Shown in pieces: positions 35,649-43,344 of a stretch of 64,000 nt of DNA. Source of the DNA: an uncultured Clostridia bacterium (GTDB lineage: Bacteria > Bacillota > Clostridia > TANB77 > CAG-508); NCBI GenBank assembly GCA_934157035.1, contig CAKPHG010000002.1, forward strand, positions 186,001-250,000, given 5' to 3'. Each line of letters begins with the position of its first letter. Within the stretch, counting starts at the first letter, position 1. A program made the position numbers and the translations under genes. The notes beneath the pieces were generated by a model, which had not been told where the DNA came from, did no database searches, and worked only from the letters and a program-made list of their open reading frames with translations.

Positions 35649-35680
35649 GTTCCGAATTCGGAACGAAAAAGACCGTCCCT
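35649..35680 (-). repeat. Right inverted repeat (REP-like)
   Basis: Carries GTTCCGAATTCGGAAC (35649-35664) followed by GAAAAAGACCGTCCCT, the inverted counterpart of the left end with two differences. Confidence 0.88.
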
Positions 35681-35699
35681 ATTGTTCGGAGGAAAAATA

Positions 35700-37859
35700 A
35701 TGAATATAAATAAACAAATAGCAGAAGAATTAAATATAAAGGAGAGCCAAGTTGAAAAGACAGTAGCGTTAATAGATGAAGGAAATACAATACCATTTAT
35801 TGCACGTTATAGAAAAGAAGTTACAGGCGGACTTTCAGATGAAACTTTAAGAGATTTAGGAGAAAGACTTACATATTTAAGAAATTTAGAGACAAGAAAA
35901 CAAGAGGTTGTAAATTCTATAGAAGGACAGGGAAAATTAACAGATGAAATTGTTATAGCACTACAAATTGCAAAAACTTTAGCAGAAGTTGAAGATATTT
36001 ATAGACCATATAAACAAAAGAAGAGGACAAGAGCAACTATAGCAAAAGAAAAAGGCTTAGAACCTTTAGCTAATATTATTTATATGCAACAAGAAAAAAC
36101 TTCTATTTACGATATAGCAAAAGAATATTTAAATGAAGAAAAAGAAGTAAATTCAGTAGAAGAGGCAATTACTGGAGCATTAGATATAATAGCAGAAAAT
36201 ATTTCAGATAATGCGGAATATAGAAAACAAATAAAAAGACTTACATATAGAGATGGAATAATTGAAACAAAAGCAGCTAAAGAAAATGAAAAATCAAATT
36301 ATGAGATGTATTATGATTTTAATGAAAAAGTAAATAGAATTCCAAGTCATAGAATTTTAGCAATTAATCGTGGAGAAAAAGAAGAATTTTTAAAAGTAAA
36401 AATAACAAAGCCTGAAGAAAAAATACTAGAAATAATGGAAAAAGACATTATAAAAGGAAATACACAATTTACAGAAATGCTAAAAAATACAATTTTAGAT
36501 AGTTGGAAAAGATTAATTGAACCATCAATAGAAAGAGAAATTCGTTCAGATTTAACTGAAAAAGCAGAAGAACAAGCAATAAAAGTATTTGGACAAAATG
36601 CTAAACAATTATTACTTGGAGCACCACTTTTAGGATTAACTGTTATTGGATTTGACCCTGCTTATAGAACAGGTTGCAAAATTGCAGTAATAGATGAAAC
36701 TGGAAAATTGTTAGACACAACAACAATTTACCCAACAGAACCTCAAAATGATGTTGAAGGTGCTAAAAAAGTTTTAATTAATTTAATTGCAAAATACAAT
36801 GTAGATATGTTTGCAATTGGAAATGGAACAGCTTCTCGTGAATCTGAAATGTTTGTAGCAGATGTTATAAAAGAAGTTAAAGAAAAATATGGAAAAGAAG
36901 TACATTATGCGATTGTTTCAGAAGCGGGAGCATCAGTATATTCTGCATCTAAGCTTGCAACAGAAGAATACCCAGATATAAATGTTTCTTTAAGAGGAGC
37001 AATTTCAATAGCAAGAAGATTGCAAGATCCGCTTGCTGAACTTGTAAAAATAGAGCCAAAAGCAATAGGTGTAGGACAATATCAACATGATGTAGACCAA
37101 AAGAAATTAGGAGAAAGTTTAACTGGTGTTGTTGAAGATGCAGTAAATAAAGTAGGTGTAGATGTTAACACTGCAACACCATCACTTTTATCTTATGTGT
37201 CTGGAATAAATAAAACTATTGCAAATAACATTGTAAAATATAGAGATGAAAATGGAAAATTAAAAGAAAGAAAAGAACTTTTAAAGGTTCCAAAACTAGG
37301 AAAAGTAGCATTTGAGCAATGCGCAGGATTTATAAGAGTATTTAATGGAAAAAATCCATTAGAAATAACAAGCGTTCATCCAGAAAGTTATGAAGTAGCA
37401 GAGAATTTATTAAAATCTATAGGATACAAAAAGGAAGATTTATTAAATAAAGATTCTTTAAAAGAAATAAAAGAAAAATTAGCAAGAGTAAATGTAGAAG
37501 AGACTAGCAAAGAATTGCAAGTAGGAAGCATGACATTAAAAGACATTATAGATGAGCTTTCAAAACCGGGAAGAGACCCAAGAGAAGAAATGCCAAAGCC
37601 AGTTCTTCGTAGTGATGTTTTAAAATTTGAAGATTTAAGAGAAGGACAAATTTTAACAGGAACAGTAAGAAATGTAATAGATTTTGGAGCATTTGTAGAT
37701 GTTGGTGTAAAACATGATGGCTTAGTACATATATCTGAAATGAGTGATAAATTTGTAAAAAATCCATCTGAAATAGTTTCTGTAGGTGATGTTGTAAAAG
37801 TAAAAGTTATAGCAATAGATATGGAAAGACAAAAAGTTAAATTAAGCATGAAAATATAA
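35700..37859 (+). CDS. tex: Tex-family S1 RNA-binding transcription accessory protein
   Basis: A 719-residue Tex protein, related to the eukaryotic Spt6 core. Helical N-terminal domains are followed by a YqgF-like RNase-H fold (LTVIGFDPAYRTGCKIAVID, about 325-345), a HhH module (NTATPSLLSYVSGINKTIANNIVKYR, and KLKERKELLKVPKLG) and a C-terminal S1 domain (about 648-719: EGQILTGTVRNVIDFGAFVDVG). It is complete. The start ATG 35700 lies behind CGGAGG, just outside the transposon's right repeat. Insertion of that element has brought new sequence to within 20 bp of the start, so the native promoter was displaced or tex is now read through. Confidence 0.95.
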   Translation: MNINKQIAEELNIKESQVEKTVALIDEGNTIPFIARYRKEVTGGLSDETLRDLGERLTYLRNLETRKQEVVNSIEGQGKLTDEIVIALQIAKTLAEVEDIYRPYKQKKRTRATIAKEKGLEPLANIIYMQQEKTSIYDIAKEYLNEEKEVNSVEEAITGALDIIAENISDNAEYRKQIKRLTYRDGIIETKAAKENEKSNYEMYYDFNEKVNRIPSHRILAINRGEKEEFLKVKITKPEEKILEIMEKDIIKGNTQFTEMLKNTILDSWKRLIEPSIEREIRSDLTEKAEEQAIKVFGQNAKQLLLGAPLLGLTVIGFDPAYRTGCKIAVIDETGKLLDTTTIYPTEPQNDVEGAKKVLINLIAKYNVDMFAIGNGTASRESEMFVADVIKEVKEKYGKEVHYAIVSEAGASVYSASKLATEEYPDINVSLRGAISIARRLQDPLAELVKIEPKAIGVGQYQHDVDQKKLGESLTGVVEDAVNKVGVDVNTATPSLLSYVSGINKTIANNIVKYRDENGKLKERKELLKVPKLGKVAFEQCAGFIRVFNGKNPLEITSVHPESYEVAENLLKSIGYKKEDLLNKDSLKEIKEKLARVNVEETSKELQVGSMTLKDIIDELSKPGRDPREEMPKPVLRSDVLKFEDLREGQILTGTVRNVIDFGAFVDVGVKHDGLVHISEMSDKFVKNPSEIVSVGDVVKVKVIAIDMERQKVKLSMKI

Positions 37860-37890
37860 AAAATGTATTATTATGAATAATTTAAACAAC

Positions 37891-37932
37891 AAAAAAGACA
37901 TATAAAAATATAAATTTTATATGTCTTTTTTA
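37891..37932. terminator. Terminator between tex and DUF975 gene
   Basis: AAAAAAGACATATAAAA pairs with TTTTATATGTCTTTTTT around a short AT loop; usable from both directions. Confidence 0.85.
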
Positions 37933-37939
37933 TTATTTA

Positions 37940-38689
37940 TTATTCAGCGATTTCTTCTTTTTTATTCTCTTTAATATATTCATAGAAGCAAATTGAAGCT
38001 ATTTGCATGTAAGGAATTAACCATAACAAACCAATGTAAATAGTTAATACACTTAAAATTATCCAACCTATGAAAGATAATTGTAACAATACATATTTTC
38101 CTCTATAGCCTTTCATCAATTTTTCACTTTCTTCTACAGCTTCTTTAGCAGAAAGTTCCACATTATCACAAGCTACAATATAAGAAACTGTATAATTCAA
38201 TGATTTTATAATCATAAAAGCAAATGCTGCTATAAATAAAATAGCACATGTTACATATGTAATAATTAATACAGCAGTAGATTTAGCTACTAATCCTGCA
38301 GTTATTCCAATAGTAGCTCCAATTGTTATAATTACGATAGCTACTATATAAAGTAAAATTGGAAGCCACATTTTAAGTAATATATTTCCTGCTATTTTCC
38401 AACCGCGACCGAAATTTTTAAATCCGAAAGTAAGAAAATCATAAAATTTTACTTCTTCACCATTTTTTAATCTAAAGAATGAATTAATTAATCCAAAAGC
38501 AATAGGAATATTAATAACAATAGTTGCAATTTCAATAATAAATTTTAAAAATGCAATATCCTTTAATAAAGAATTAAGTAAAGAAAGTACAAGAGAAATA
38601 GCAAAATAAGTTAAAATAATTAATGCGCCTTTTCCCCATTTGCCAGTCAAAGCTTCTCTGGCTTGTTTTCTAATATCTTTAAGTATCAT
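37940..38689 (-). CDS. DUF975-family membrane protein
   Basis: A 249-residue integral membrane protein with about five or six helices. The N-terminal ARxxLxGKWGKG pattern and the C-terminal block (EAVEESEKLMKGYRGKYVLLQLSFIGW, then GLLWLIPYMQIASICFYEY) are the DUF975 signature. Function is unknown. It lies 33 bp behind the HD-GYP gene on the same strand, so the two may be co-transcribed. Confidence 0.9.
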   Translation of the reverse strand: MILKDIRKQAREALTGKWGKGALIILTYFAISLVLSLLNSLLKDIAFLKFIIEIATIVINIPIAFGLINSFFRLKNGEEVKFYDFLTFGFKNFGRGWKIAGNILLKMWLPILLYIVAIVIITIGATIGITAGLVAKSTAVLIITYVTCAILFIAAFAFMIIKSLNYTVSYIVACDNVELSAKEAVEESEKLMKGYRGKYVLLQLSFIGWIILSVLTIYIGLLWLIPYMQIASICFYEYIKENKKEEIAE

Positions 38690-38722
38690 AAAAACCTCCT
38701 TAATTTATATAAATAAACTTAA

Positions 38723-39379
38723 TTAATTATATTTTTGCTGAATTTGTTCTATTACATCATATTCATTATTTATGATATCTAGAAATGTATTTACAATATT
38801 TGGATCAAATTGTGTTCCAGAACATTTTTTAAATTCTTGAACAACATCTGTTAAAGGAATAGGATCTCTATAACTTCTTTTTGATGTCATAGCATCAAAG
38901 GTGTCTGCAACAGCTGTAATTCTGGCTGCTAAAGGAATTTCGTCACCTTTCAATTTAAAAGGATAACCATTGCCATCATATTTTTCATGATGATATTCAA
39001 CAATAGGTATAATTTCTTTAAAAACTTTATTTCTTGTCAAAATATCTACACCAAGTGAAGTATGAGTTTGAATTTCATCGTATTCTTCATTTGTAAGTTT
39101 AGCTTCCTTTTTTAAAATATTATCTGGTATTCCTATTTTTCCAATATCATGGAAAAGACCACCTATACGTAATTTATCTATATCTTCTTGAGGTAATCCT
39201 AATTTTTTACCAATTAAAACACAATACTCAGAAACTCTATTACAATGACATTTTGTATAATGATCTTTTTTATCTACTTGATCTTCAAAAAAATTAATTA
39301 ATGATTGAGTACTATTAGCAGACAAAGCGTCATCAGGAATATTAAAGAAAAATTTCTTTTTATCTGAATAATTTTCCAT
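38723..39379 (-). CDS. HD-GYP domain phosphodiesterase
   Basis: Predicted cyclic-di-nucleotide phosphodiesterase, 218 residues from the ATG at 39379 behind AGGAGG. It consists of a short N-terminal extension (about 1-35) and one HD-GYP domain. HDIGKIGIPD, VEYHHEKYDGNGYP and RITAVADTFDAMTSKRSYR are all intact, so it should be active. It has no sensory, receiver or membrane domain, which is unusual because most HD-GYP proteins carry one. Two upstream in-frame starts (to 39400) lack a ribosome site. Confidence 0.92.
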   Translation of the reverse strand: MENYSDKKKFFFNIPDDALSANSTQSLINFFEDQVDKKDHYTKCHCNRVSEYCVLIGKKLGLPQEDIDKLRIGGLFHDIGKIGIPDNILKKEAKLTNEEYDEIQTHTSLGVDILTRNKVFKEIIPIVEYHHEKYDGNGYPFKLKGDEIPLAARITAVADTFDAMTSKRSYRDPIPLTDVVQEFKKCSGTQFDPNIVNTFLDIINNEYDVIEQIQQKYN

Positions 39380-39409
39380 AAAAAACCTCCTAAAAATCAT
39401 TACTTAATT

Positions 39410-39439
39410 ATTATACTACAAATTTATATAAAATATCAA
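39410..39439 (-). promoter_or_regulatory. HD-GYP gene promoter
   Basis: Minus strand TTGATA (39439-39434), 18-bp spacer, TATAAT (39415-39410). Confidence 0.65.
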
Positions 39440-39496
39440 GTTTATGTTTAAAAATAGAATAACTGGAAAAAATTTAAATAAAAGAAAGGAATAAAT

Positions 39497-40627
39497 ATGT
39501 ATAAATATAAAAAGAAAGTAAATCAAAAATTAAAAAATGCTTTAATGACATTAATACTTATGTCATTAACTTCTGTATGTAGCATTTTTATATATAAAAT
39601 GTATGAAGAAATAGATATAAATACATACGAGACACAAGGAATAGAAGCACAAAAAACAATAAAAACTTTAGATGAAAAGAAAGAAGAAGGAAAGCAAATA
39701 GCAGATATAGTAGAAAATGTGACTTCATGTGTCGTTGGAATTTCAAAAATAAAAAATGCGGGAAATACAATATTTTTAAAAGATGGTACAACAACACTTG
39801 GATTAGGAACAGGAATCATAGTCTCAGAAAATGGATATATATTATCAAATTCGCATGTTACAGGTGAAAAGTATAGTAATTGCTATATTACATTAGAAAA
39901 TGGAAGAAATTATACAGCAAATGTTGTATGGTCAGATGCAAATTTGGATTTATCTATCTGCAAAATAAGTGTAAAAAATCTTCCTTATGCAACGTTTGGA
40001 GATTCAAACAATATAAGAGTAGGTGAAGGAGTTTATGCAATAGGAAATCCAATAGGATACGAATTTCAAAGAACTGTAACGGCAGGAATTATAAGTGCAG
40101 TAAATAGAACAGTTAGAATTGATGAAAATAACACAAGCATATATATGGAAAATTTAATTCAAACAGACGCAACTATTAATCCAGGAAATAGTGGAGGACC
40201 ACTTATTAATTTAGACGGAAATGTAATAGGAATAACTTCAGTAAAAATAACATCAGCAGAAGGAATAGGTTTTGCAATACCTATAAATATTGTTAAGCCT
40301 ATAATAGAATCATATTTAAAAGAGGATAAATTTGAAGAAGCAACTCTTGGAATTTTTGCTTATGATAAAGAAATTGTTCCATACTTAGATGAGAAAGTAG
40401 ATAATATAAAAGGAATATATATAGGACAAGTTTCTATTAATTCACCAGCGCAAAAAAGTGGGTTAAAAATAGGTGATATGATAACTAAAATAGATGAATT
40501 AGAGTTAAATAAAATGATGGATTTGAGATGCTATATATATACAAAAAAGCCAAATGACGAAGTTACGTTAAACATAATTAGAAATGGTAAAGAACAAAAA
40601 GTAAAGGTGACACTGGGAAAAAAATAG
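39497..40627 (+). CDS. HtrA/DegP-like membrane-anchored serine protease with PDZ domain
   Basis: A 376-residue trypsin-fold protease. One N-terminal membrane anchor (about 14-33) puts the rest outside the membrane. The catalytic triad is H120 (SNSHV), D151 (NLDLSICK) and S232 (NPGNSGGP). A single PDZ domain (about 280-375) carries the carboxylate-binding NSPAQKSGLKIGDMI region. Expected role: quality control of secreted proteins, with possible processing of secretion-system components. It is divergent from the HD-GYP gene. AGAAAGGA precedes the start. Confidence 0.94.
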   Translation: MYKYKKKVNQKLKNALMTLILMSLTSVCSIFIYKMYEEIDINTYETQGIEAQKTIKTLDEKKEEGKQIADIVENVTSCVVGISKIKNAGNTIFLKDGTTTLGLGTGIIVSENGYILSNSHVTGEKYSNCYITLENGRNYTANVVWSDANLDLSICKISVKNLPYATFGDSNNIRVGEGVYAIGNPIGYEFQRTVTAGIISAVNRTVRIDENNTSIYMENLIQTDATINPGNSGGPLINLDGNVIGITSVKITSAEGIGFAIPINIVKPIIESYLKEDKFEEATLGIFAYDKEIVPYLDEKVDNIKGIYIGQVSINSPAQKSGLKIGDMITKIDELELNKMMDLRCYIYTKKPNDEVTLNIIRNGKEQKVKVTLGKK

Positions 40628-40696
40628 CATATTAAAAAATTACCACCAAAAGTTACCAAAAAAGTAATTAAGAATAAAAATAAAAAGGAGGTTTTT

Positions 40697-42247
40697 ATGG
40701 ATAATTCATATTGGATTTCTTCTATAAAAGATAATAAAAAAGAATATAAAAAATTACAAGGAAAAATTGAAACAGAAATAGCAATTATAGGAGGAGGTTT
40801 AACAGGAATTAGTTGTGGGTATTATTTGAGCAAGGAAAATAAAGATGTAGTTATATTAGAAAAAAATACAATTTGTAGCCATACAAGTGGAAATACTACT
40901 GGTAAAATTACAAGTGGGCATGGTTTATTTTACAATTATTTATTACAATCAGAAGGAAAAGATAAAGCTAAACAATATTTAGAAGCAAATGAAAAAGCAA
41001 TAGAAAATATAGCAAAAATAGTAGAAGAAGAAAATATTAAATGTGATTTTGAAAGACAAGATGCATATATTTTTACACAAAAACAAGAAGAAGTAGAAAA
41101 AATAGAAAAAGAAGTAGAAGCTTTGGAATATTTAGGTTTTCCATGTGAACTTGTAAAAGAAATACCACTGCCAATAAAAGATAAAGGAAAGGAATCTACA
41201 GAAAATCATATAAGTATAGAAAAAAAAGTTTTAGCAGCAATAAAATATAAAAATCAAGCACAATTTAATCCTTGTCTATATGCAGAAGGGTTGGCAAGCA
41301 AAATAGAAGAAAGAAAAGGAAAAATATTTGAAAATACAAAAGTATTAGATGTTAAGAAAAAAGAAAATGGATATGAAATTATAACAGAGGATGCAAAAGT
41401 AAATGCAAAAATTGTTATACTTGCATCGCACTATCCAATAATAACTTTTCCAGGTTTTTATTTTATGAAAATGTATCAAGAAACATCTTATTTAATAGGA
41501 GTGGAAACCAATGAACCATTATTTGAAGGAATGTATATAAATACGGAAGAACCAACTGTTTCTTTAAGAACAGCAAAATATGGAGACAAACGCATACTAT
41601 TAGTAGGAGGAATGAAGCATAAAACAGGAGCAAAAATAGACCTAAAAGATAGTTATAAAAAATTAGAAGAAGTTGCAAAGAACCTTTATCCAGATTGTAA
41701 AGTTCTATACAGATGGAATACAGAAGATTGTATTTCATTAGATAAAATTCCATATATAGGAGAATTTTCAAATTTAATGCCAAATGTATATGTGGCAACA
41801 GGTTATAAAAAATGGGGAATGACAAGCTCAAATATTGCAGCTAATATAATTACAGACAAAATTTTAGGAAGAGAAAATAAATATGAAGAAGTTTTTAATT
41901 CAACAAGATTAAAGCCGATAAAAAATCATGAAGAACTAGGAAATATATTAAAGGAAGTAAGCTATTCATTAGTTATTAATAAATTAAGAAATATAGAAGA
42001 ATATGTAAAAGATGTAAAGCAAGGAGAAGGTAAAATAATAGAAATAGATGGTAAAAAAGTAGGGGCATATAGAAATAAAAATGGAGAAATTTTTTTAGTA
42101 AAACCATATTGCAGTCATTTAGGATGCATGCTTTCTTGGAATAATTTAGATAAAACATGGGATTGCCCATGTCATGGATCAAGGTTTAATTACGAAGGAA
42201 AACAAATATATGACCCAGCCATAAAAGATTTAGAAAAAATAGAGTAA
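40697..42247 (+). CDS. FAD-dependent oxidoreductase (DAO type) with C-terminal Rieske domain
   Basis: A 516-residue fusion. The N-terminal FAD-binding DAO domain begins at residue 31 with IIGGGLTGISCGYYLS, followed by HTSGNTTGKITSGHG. The C-terminal Rieske domain (about 430-516) has C472xH474 (CSHLGC) and C490xxH493 (CPCHGSRF), all four 2Fe-2S ligands. Such proteins are known as amino-acid/glycine-oxidase-like Rieske fusions in Firmicutes; the substrate is not known. The AGGAGG site precedes the start. It is a monocistronic unit with a strong terminator. A 2Fe-2S flavoenzyme in a probable anaerobe suggests a reductive or protective role (inference). Confidence 0.93.
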   Translation: MDNSYWISSIKDNKKEYKKLQGKIETEIAIIGGGLTGISCGYYLSKENKDVVILEKNTICSHTSGNTTGKITSGHGLFYNYLLQSEGKDKAKQYLEANEKAIENIAKIVEEENIKCDFERQDAYIFTQKQEEVEKIEKEVEALEYLGFPCELVKEIPLPIKDKGKESTENHISIEKKVLAAIKYKNQAQFNPCLYAEGLASKIEERKGKIFENTKVLDVKKKENGYEIITEDAKVNAKIVILASHYPIITFPGFYFMKMYQETSYLIGVETNEPLFEGMYINTEEPTVSLRTAKYGDKRILLVGGMKHKTGAKIDLKDSYKKLEEVAKNLYPDCKVLYRWNTEDCISLDKIPYIGEFSNLMPNVYVATGYKKWGMTSSNIAANIITDKILGRENKYEEVFNSTRLKPIKNHEELGNILKEVSYSLVINKLRNIEEYVKDVKQGEGKIIEIDGKKVGAYRNKNGEIFLVKPYCSHLGCMLSWNNLDKTWDCPCHGSRFNYEGKQIYDPAIKDLEKIE

Positions 42248-42252
42248 AAAAT

Positions 42253-42282
42253 AAAACCGAAGAGAATTCTCTTCGGTTTTAT
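42253..42282. terminator. Terminator between the FAD/Rieske gene and the small unknown gene
   Basis: AAAACCGAAGAG (42253-42264) and CTCTTCGGTTTT (42269-42280) pair perfectly around AATT; it works on both strands. Confidence 0.92.
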
Positions 42283-42648
42283 TTAGAAACGTGCTGTTTC
42301 AATTTTCTTTAAAATCTTAGTAAGATTAGGAGAGTTTGGAACAACCTGTTCTAATCTCAAAATCAAAACAGAAAGATCTTCACTAAATAAAGTGTAAGAT
42401 TGAGGGACATATAAGGTTTCATCTGAGCAATGGCATGAAAAAAATTTGATGTTAGTAGTATATTTAAAAGTATTTTCTAAATAAAAATTTCTTTCATATA
42501 ATTCTAAAGAAAGAAGATTACTAGTCAATGTAATTTTTACATAATCAAAAGTAAAACAACCTTCTATTGAATCATCTTTAATGTGAATAAAACCTTCGTT
42601 AAAAACATTGTTTGTTTTTATAGTTGCCCGAATTACAGCTTCTTTCAT
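42283..42648 (-). CDS. Uncharacterised 121-residue protein
   Basis: Start ATG 42648 behind AAGGAGGAA; an upstream in-frame ATG at 42690 is not preceded by a site. The sequence is mostly predicted beta strand (FIHIKDDSIEGCFTFDYVKITL, LLSLELYERNFYLE, IKFFSCHCSDETLYVPQSYTLF), followed by a C-terminal helix. It contains a CHC pair. There is no signal peptide or membrane segment. I do not recognise the family. Confidence 0.7.
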   Translation of the reverse strand: MKEAVIRATIKTNNVFNEGFIHIKDDSIEGCFTFDYVKITLTSNLLSLELYERNFYLENTFKYTTNIKFFSCHCSDETLYVPQSYTLFSEDLSVLILRLEQVVPNSPNLTKILKKIETARF

Positions 42649-42744
42649 ATAATATTCCTCCTTAAAGGTTTGTAATATATATATTAACATAAAACAAGAA
42701 AAAATTCAACTTTTAAAATAAATAAAAAATAGTTGAAAAAAGTA

Positions 42745-42773
42745 TTGAATTTTATTAAGAAATGTGTTATTAT
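42745..42773 (+). promoter_or_regulatory. tRNA-Pro promoter
   Basis: TTGAAT (42745-42750), 17-bp spacer, TATTAT (42768-42773), about 30 bp before the tRNA. Confidence 0.7.
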
Positions 42774-42802
42774 AATTAAGTATTTGAAAAAAATATGTAT
42801 TT

Positions 42803-42878
42803 CGAGGTGTAGCGCAGTTGGTAGCGCGCGTGGTTTGGGACCATGAGGTCGCAGGTTCGATCCCTGTCACCTCGACCA
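42803..42878 (+). tRNA. tRNA-Pro (anticodon TGG)
   Basis: 76-nt cloverleaf with encoded CCA. The acceptor CGAGGTG pairs with CACCTCG, and the anticodon TGG lies in TGGTTTGGGACCA. It forms the left boundary of an accessory block. Confidence 0.97.
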
Positions 42879-42936
42879 AAAAATTGAAATTTTGTAGGAA
42901 ACTACAAAAGGACGAAAATTATATCAAAAGTGCATA

Positions 42937-42975
42937 AAATACGTTATTTCAAGAGATTGAGATAACGTATTTTTA
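42937..42975 (+). terminator. Terminator behind tRNA-Pro
   Basis: AAATACGTTAT (42937-42947) pairs with ATAACGTATTT (42962-42972), followed by T. Confidence 0.8.
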
Positions 42976-42993
42976 CTTTCTAGAGTATTTTAA

Positions 42994-43140
42994 ACTCCTT
43001 CTACATCATCAATATATGAAAAATTATATAATCAAACTAAAAATAATGCAGATAAAACAATTATCAAAGCAAAAATTAATCATCTAAACAAAGGTGTTGA
43101 AAGAATAAATAAAAATTACAAACTTGTAGAAGAATTATAA
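42994..43140 (+). pseudogene. C-terminal gene remnant downstream of tRNA-Pro
   Basis: A 48-codon open stretch with no start or ribosome site at its head, ending in TAA at 43138-43140. It encodes a lysine-rich helical tail (SSIYEKLYNQTKNNADKTII, then KAKINHLNKGVERINKNY) that looks like the C-terminal end of a larger protein. It sits in an otherwise gene-free 445-bp interval. I cannot name its parent; the region from 43141 to 43239 shows nothing further. Confidence 0.45.
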
Positions 43141-43239
43141 GGAAAGCTGAAAATAGGGAAAAAGAAGAGAAGTTAATTCAAAAAAGAAAGATAAAAGAAA
43201 ATTCAGATAAGCACCTCTGCTAAAAAATACCAAAAAATA

Positions 43240-43268
43240 TTGACAAACAATGGAAAACAATCTATAAT
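43240..43268 (+). promoter_or_regulatory. Promoter of the radical SAM gene
   Basis: Perfect TTGACA (43240-43245), 17-bp spacer, TATAAT (43263-43268). There is a 76-bp leader. Confidence 0.9.
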
Positions 43269-43344
43269 AGTATTATGTGAACTTAACCAATGGATTTAAA
43301 TGAATTTTTAAATCCACAACTCAATGAAAGGAAAAGGTGATACT

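Larger units (their letters stand above)
34740..35680 (+). mobile_element. REP-associated tyrosine transposase element with long inverted repeats
   Basis: A 941-bp unit made of a Y1-type transposase gene between near-identical inverted ends: 34740-34771 matches the reverse complement of 35649-35680 at 30 of 32 positions. The match continues imperfectly inward for about 20 bp more. It is inserted between the ABC-F gene, whose stop is 5 bp before the left end, and tex, whose ribosome site is 8 bp after the right end. Confidence 0.85.
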
